From: Prorocentrum cordatum
Taxonomy: Eukaryota; Sar; Dinophyceae; Prorocentrales; Prorocentraceae
Length of the DNA: 64,000 bases
Reading direction: 5' to 3'
NCBI GenBank assembly: GCA_963575745.1
Contig: CAUYUJ010015960.1
Location: 390,530-454,529, forward strand
Shown: positions 63,316 to 64,000 of the stretch, one piece after another
How the letters are laid out: each line of letters opens with the position of its first letter
Position numbering within the stretch: the first letter of the stretch is position 1
The notes under the pieces: generated by a model
The model's database searches: none
Told to the model about the DNA's origin: nothing
The model's input: the letters and a program-made list of their open reading frames with translations, nothing else
Program-made: the position numbers and the translations under genes

Positions 63316-63960
63316 CCCCGACGCCCTCAGGGATTCGTCGGAGATCGGATCGGACGGCATCGAGGTCGCGACCCTGTCATCGCTGGGGTGAGCAGTTTCT
63401 TTCAGGTGTGGCTCGACCGAGTCATCTACGTCAAGCCGAAAGGCTTCCGGTGCGACTCCTCCATCTCCTCTTGACTGAGGGCACCTGCTGCGACCGCGCT
63501 CGCCTCTCTGGCTGCGATCCCTGCTGCTACCACGGGAGTCCCGAGCGCTTGGTTCATCTCGGCCTTGCGGTGATGGCGCTCGTTCGCCAAGCACCAGGCG
63601 CGCCGCCACATGAAATCCTGGCACCCCATCTCCAGGCCCTCGATGCTGTTCAGCACATGGTGTCGTCACCGCAGCCATCTTCTTCATCACGGTCGCCGCG
63701 AGCGTCGGCTGGCCATCGGCCGCTGAGCCTTGGGCTGCCAGCCTCGCCCTGGTGGCCTCGGCGCCCGCCCGCCTTGTCTCGGCAGCGGCCTTGGCAGCAG
63801 CGCGCTTAACCTGCTGCGCCTCAGCGGCCTCCCTCAAGACCTGCTGCAGCGCCTCTTCGTGCACGGTGCAATGAGCGTCGGCAGGTGCGAGGACGGCTGG
63901 AGGGGACGTCTCAGGATGTCGGGGGCTCGCGCTGCGGCGTCAGCAGCAGCAGCAGGGTAG
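63316..63960 (-). pseudogene. Possible coding fragment with a frameshift
   Basis: Minus frame from 63864: MHEEALQQVLREAAEAQQ, then AAAKAAAETRRAGAEATRAR (probable coiled coil) to KKMAAVTT. Near 63660 a second frame takes over with LNSIEGLEMGCQDFMWRRAW and ALSQEEMEESHRKPFGLT, ending in TAG. Both parts use G/C-ending codons. No domain is recognised. An indel or a splice could join them. Confidence 0.4.
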
Positions 63961-64000
63961 CCGACACAGGCCTCTTCCTGCTGCCGCTAAGCCGCCCGCC

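Noticed and set aside
1-64000. tRNA, rRNA and SL-RNA genes
   Set aside because: I looked for T-loop words, conserved rRNA blocks and a leader followed by a donor; none was found.

Overview
The window looks like nuclear DNA of a dinoflagellate, probably a core species with a large, GC-rich genome (a Prorocentrum-like genome is only a guess). The main reasons are: a near-perfect dinoflagellate spliced-leader (DinoSL) copy followed by a truncated second copy at 37683-37719, the mark of a trans-spliced mRNA copied back into DNA; very high third-position GC in the convincing exons; introns made of short inverted-repeat elements bounded by direct repeats (introners); and an extreme load of simple repeats, minisatellites and short TIR elements around few genes. 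No rRNA, tRNA, CRISPR array or bacterial operon was seen.

Confident genes are few. A single-exon MscS-family mechanosensitive channel lies at 17233-19101 (+). A DHHC-family protein S-acyltransferase, with the variant active site DHYC, lies at 25834-27095 (+); its one intron (26149-26303) is itself a TIR element flanked by a 10-bp direct repeat, and splicing it out joins the frame exactly. A second such intron (2612-2802) interrupts an unrecognised coding stretch at 2468-3021. Further isolated exon candidates, chosen by GC3 and splice signals, are at about 1190-1446, 4142-4262 (half of a RanBP2-type zinc finger), 37284-37405, 38453-38592, 45643-45738, 46006-46118 and 52693-52859. A 51-codon ORF follows the DinoSL relict.

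Mobile DNA: a decayed APE-type LINE (39976-43674, minus strand) keeps endonuclease, reverse transcriptase (FLDLTKAFD and YVDD) and a C-terminal C2H2 zinc finger, and sits between two long (GAT)n-rich arrays. A second LINE is present only as endonuclease pieces (60360-61452, minus) and an RNase H piece (62332-63069, minus). At least nine families of short TIR elements are named here A to I. Family B has six copies, and B4 is split by a 3.67-kb element (46902-50573) with perfect 25-bp TIRs and a 6-bp target duplication.

Repeats by region: 9.9-15.1 kb holds a minisatellite in both orientations, including a head-to-head pair, within a duplicated 1.1-kb block. 21.3-25.5 kb holds two TTGCA-type arrays and a 90-bp minisatellite. 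27.8-32.8 kb holds duplicated blocks and CTTGGGGGCC arrays. 35-37.2 kb holds an inverted pair of a 500-650-bp repeat. 38.9-44.3 kb holds the (GAT)n arrays around the LINE. Arrays of CTTGGGGGCC-like units recur at least twelve times and often follow a conserved GC-rich head module. Most of the window is therefore intergenic or intronic repeat, with exons as islands.
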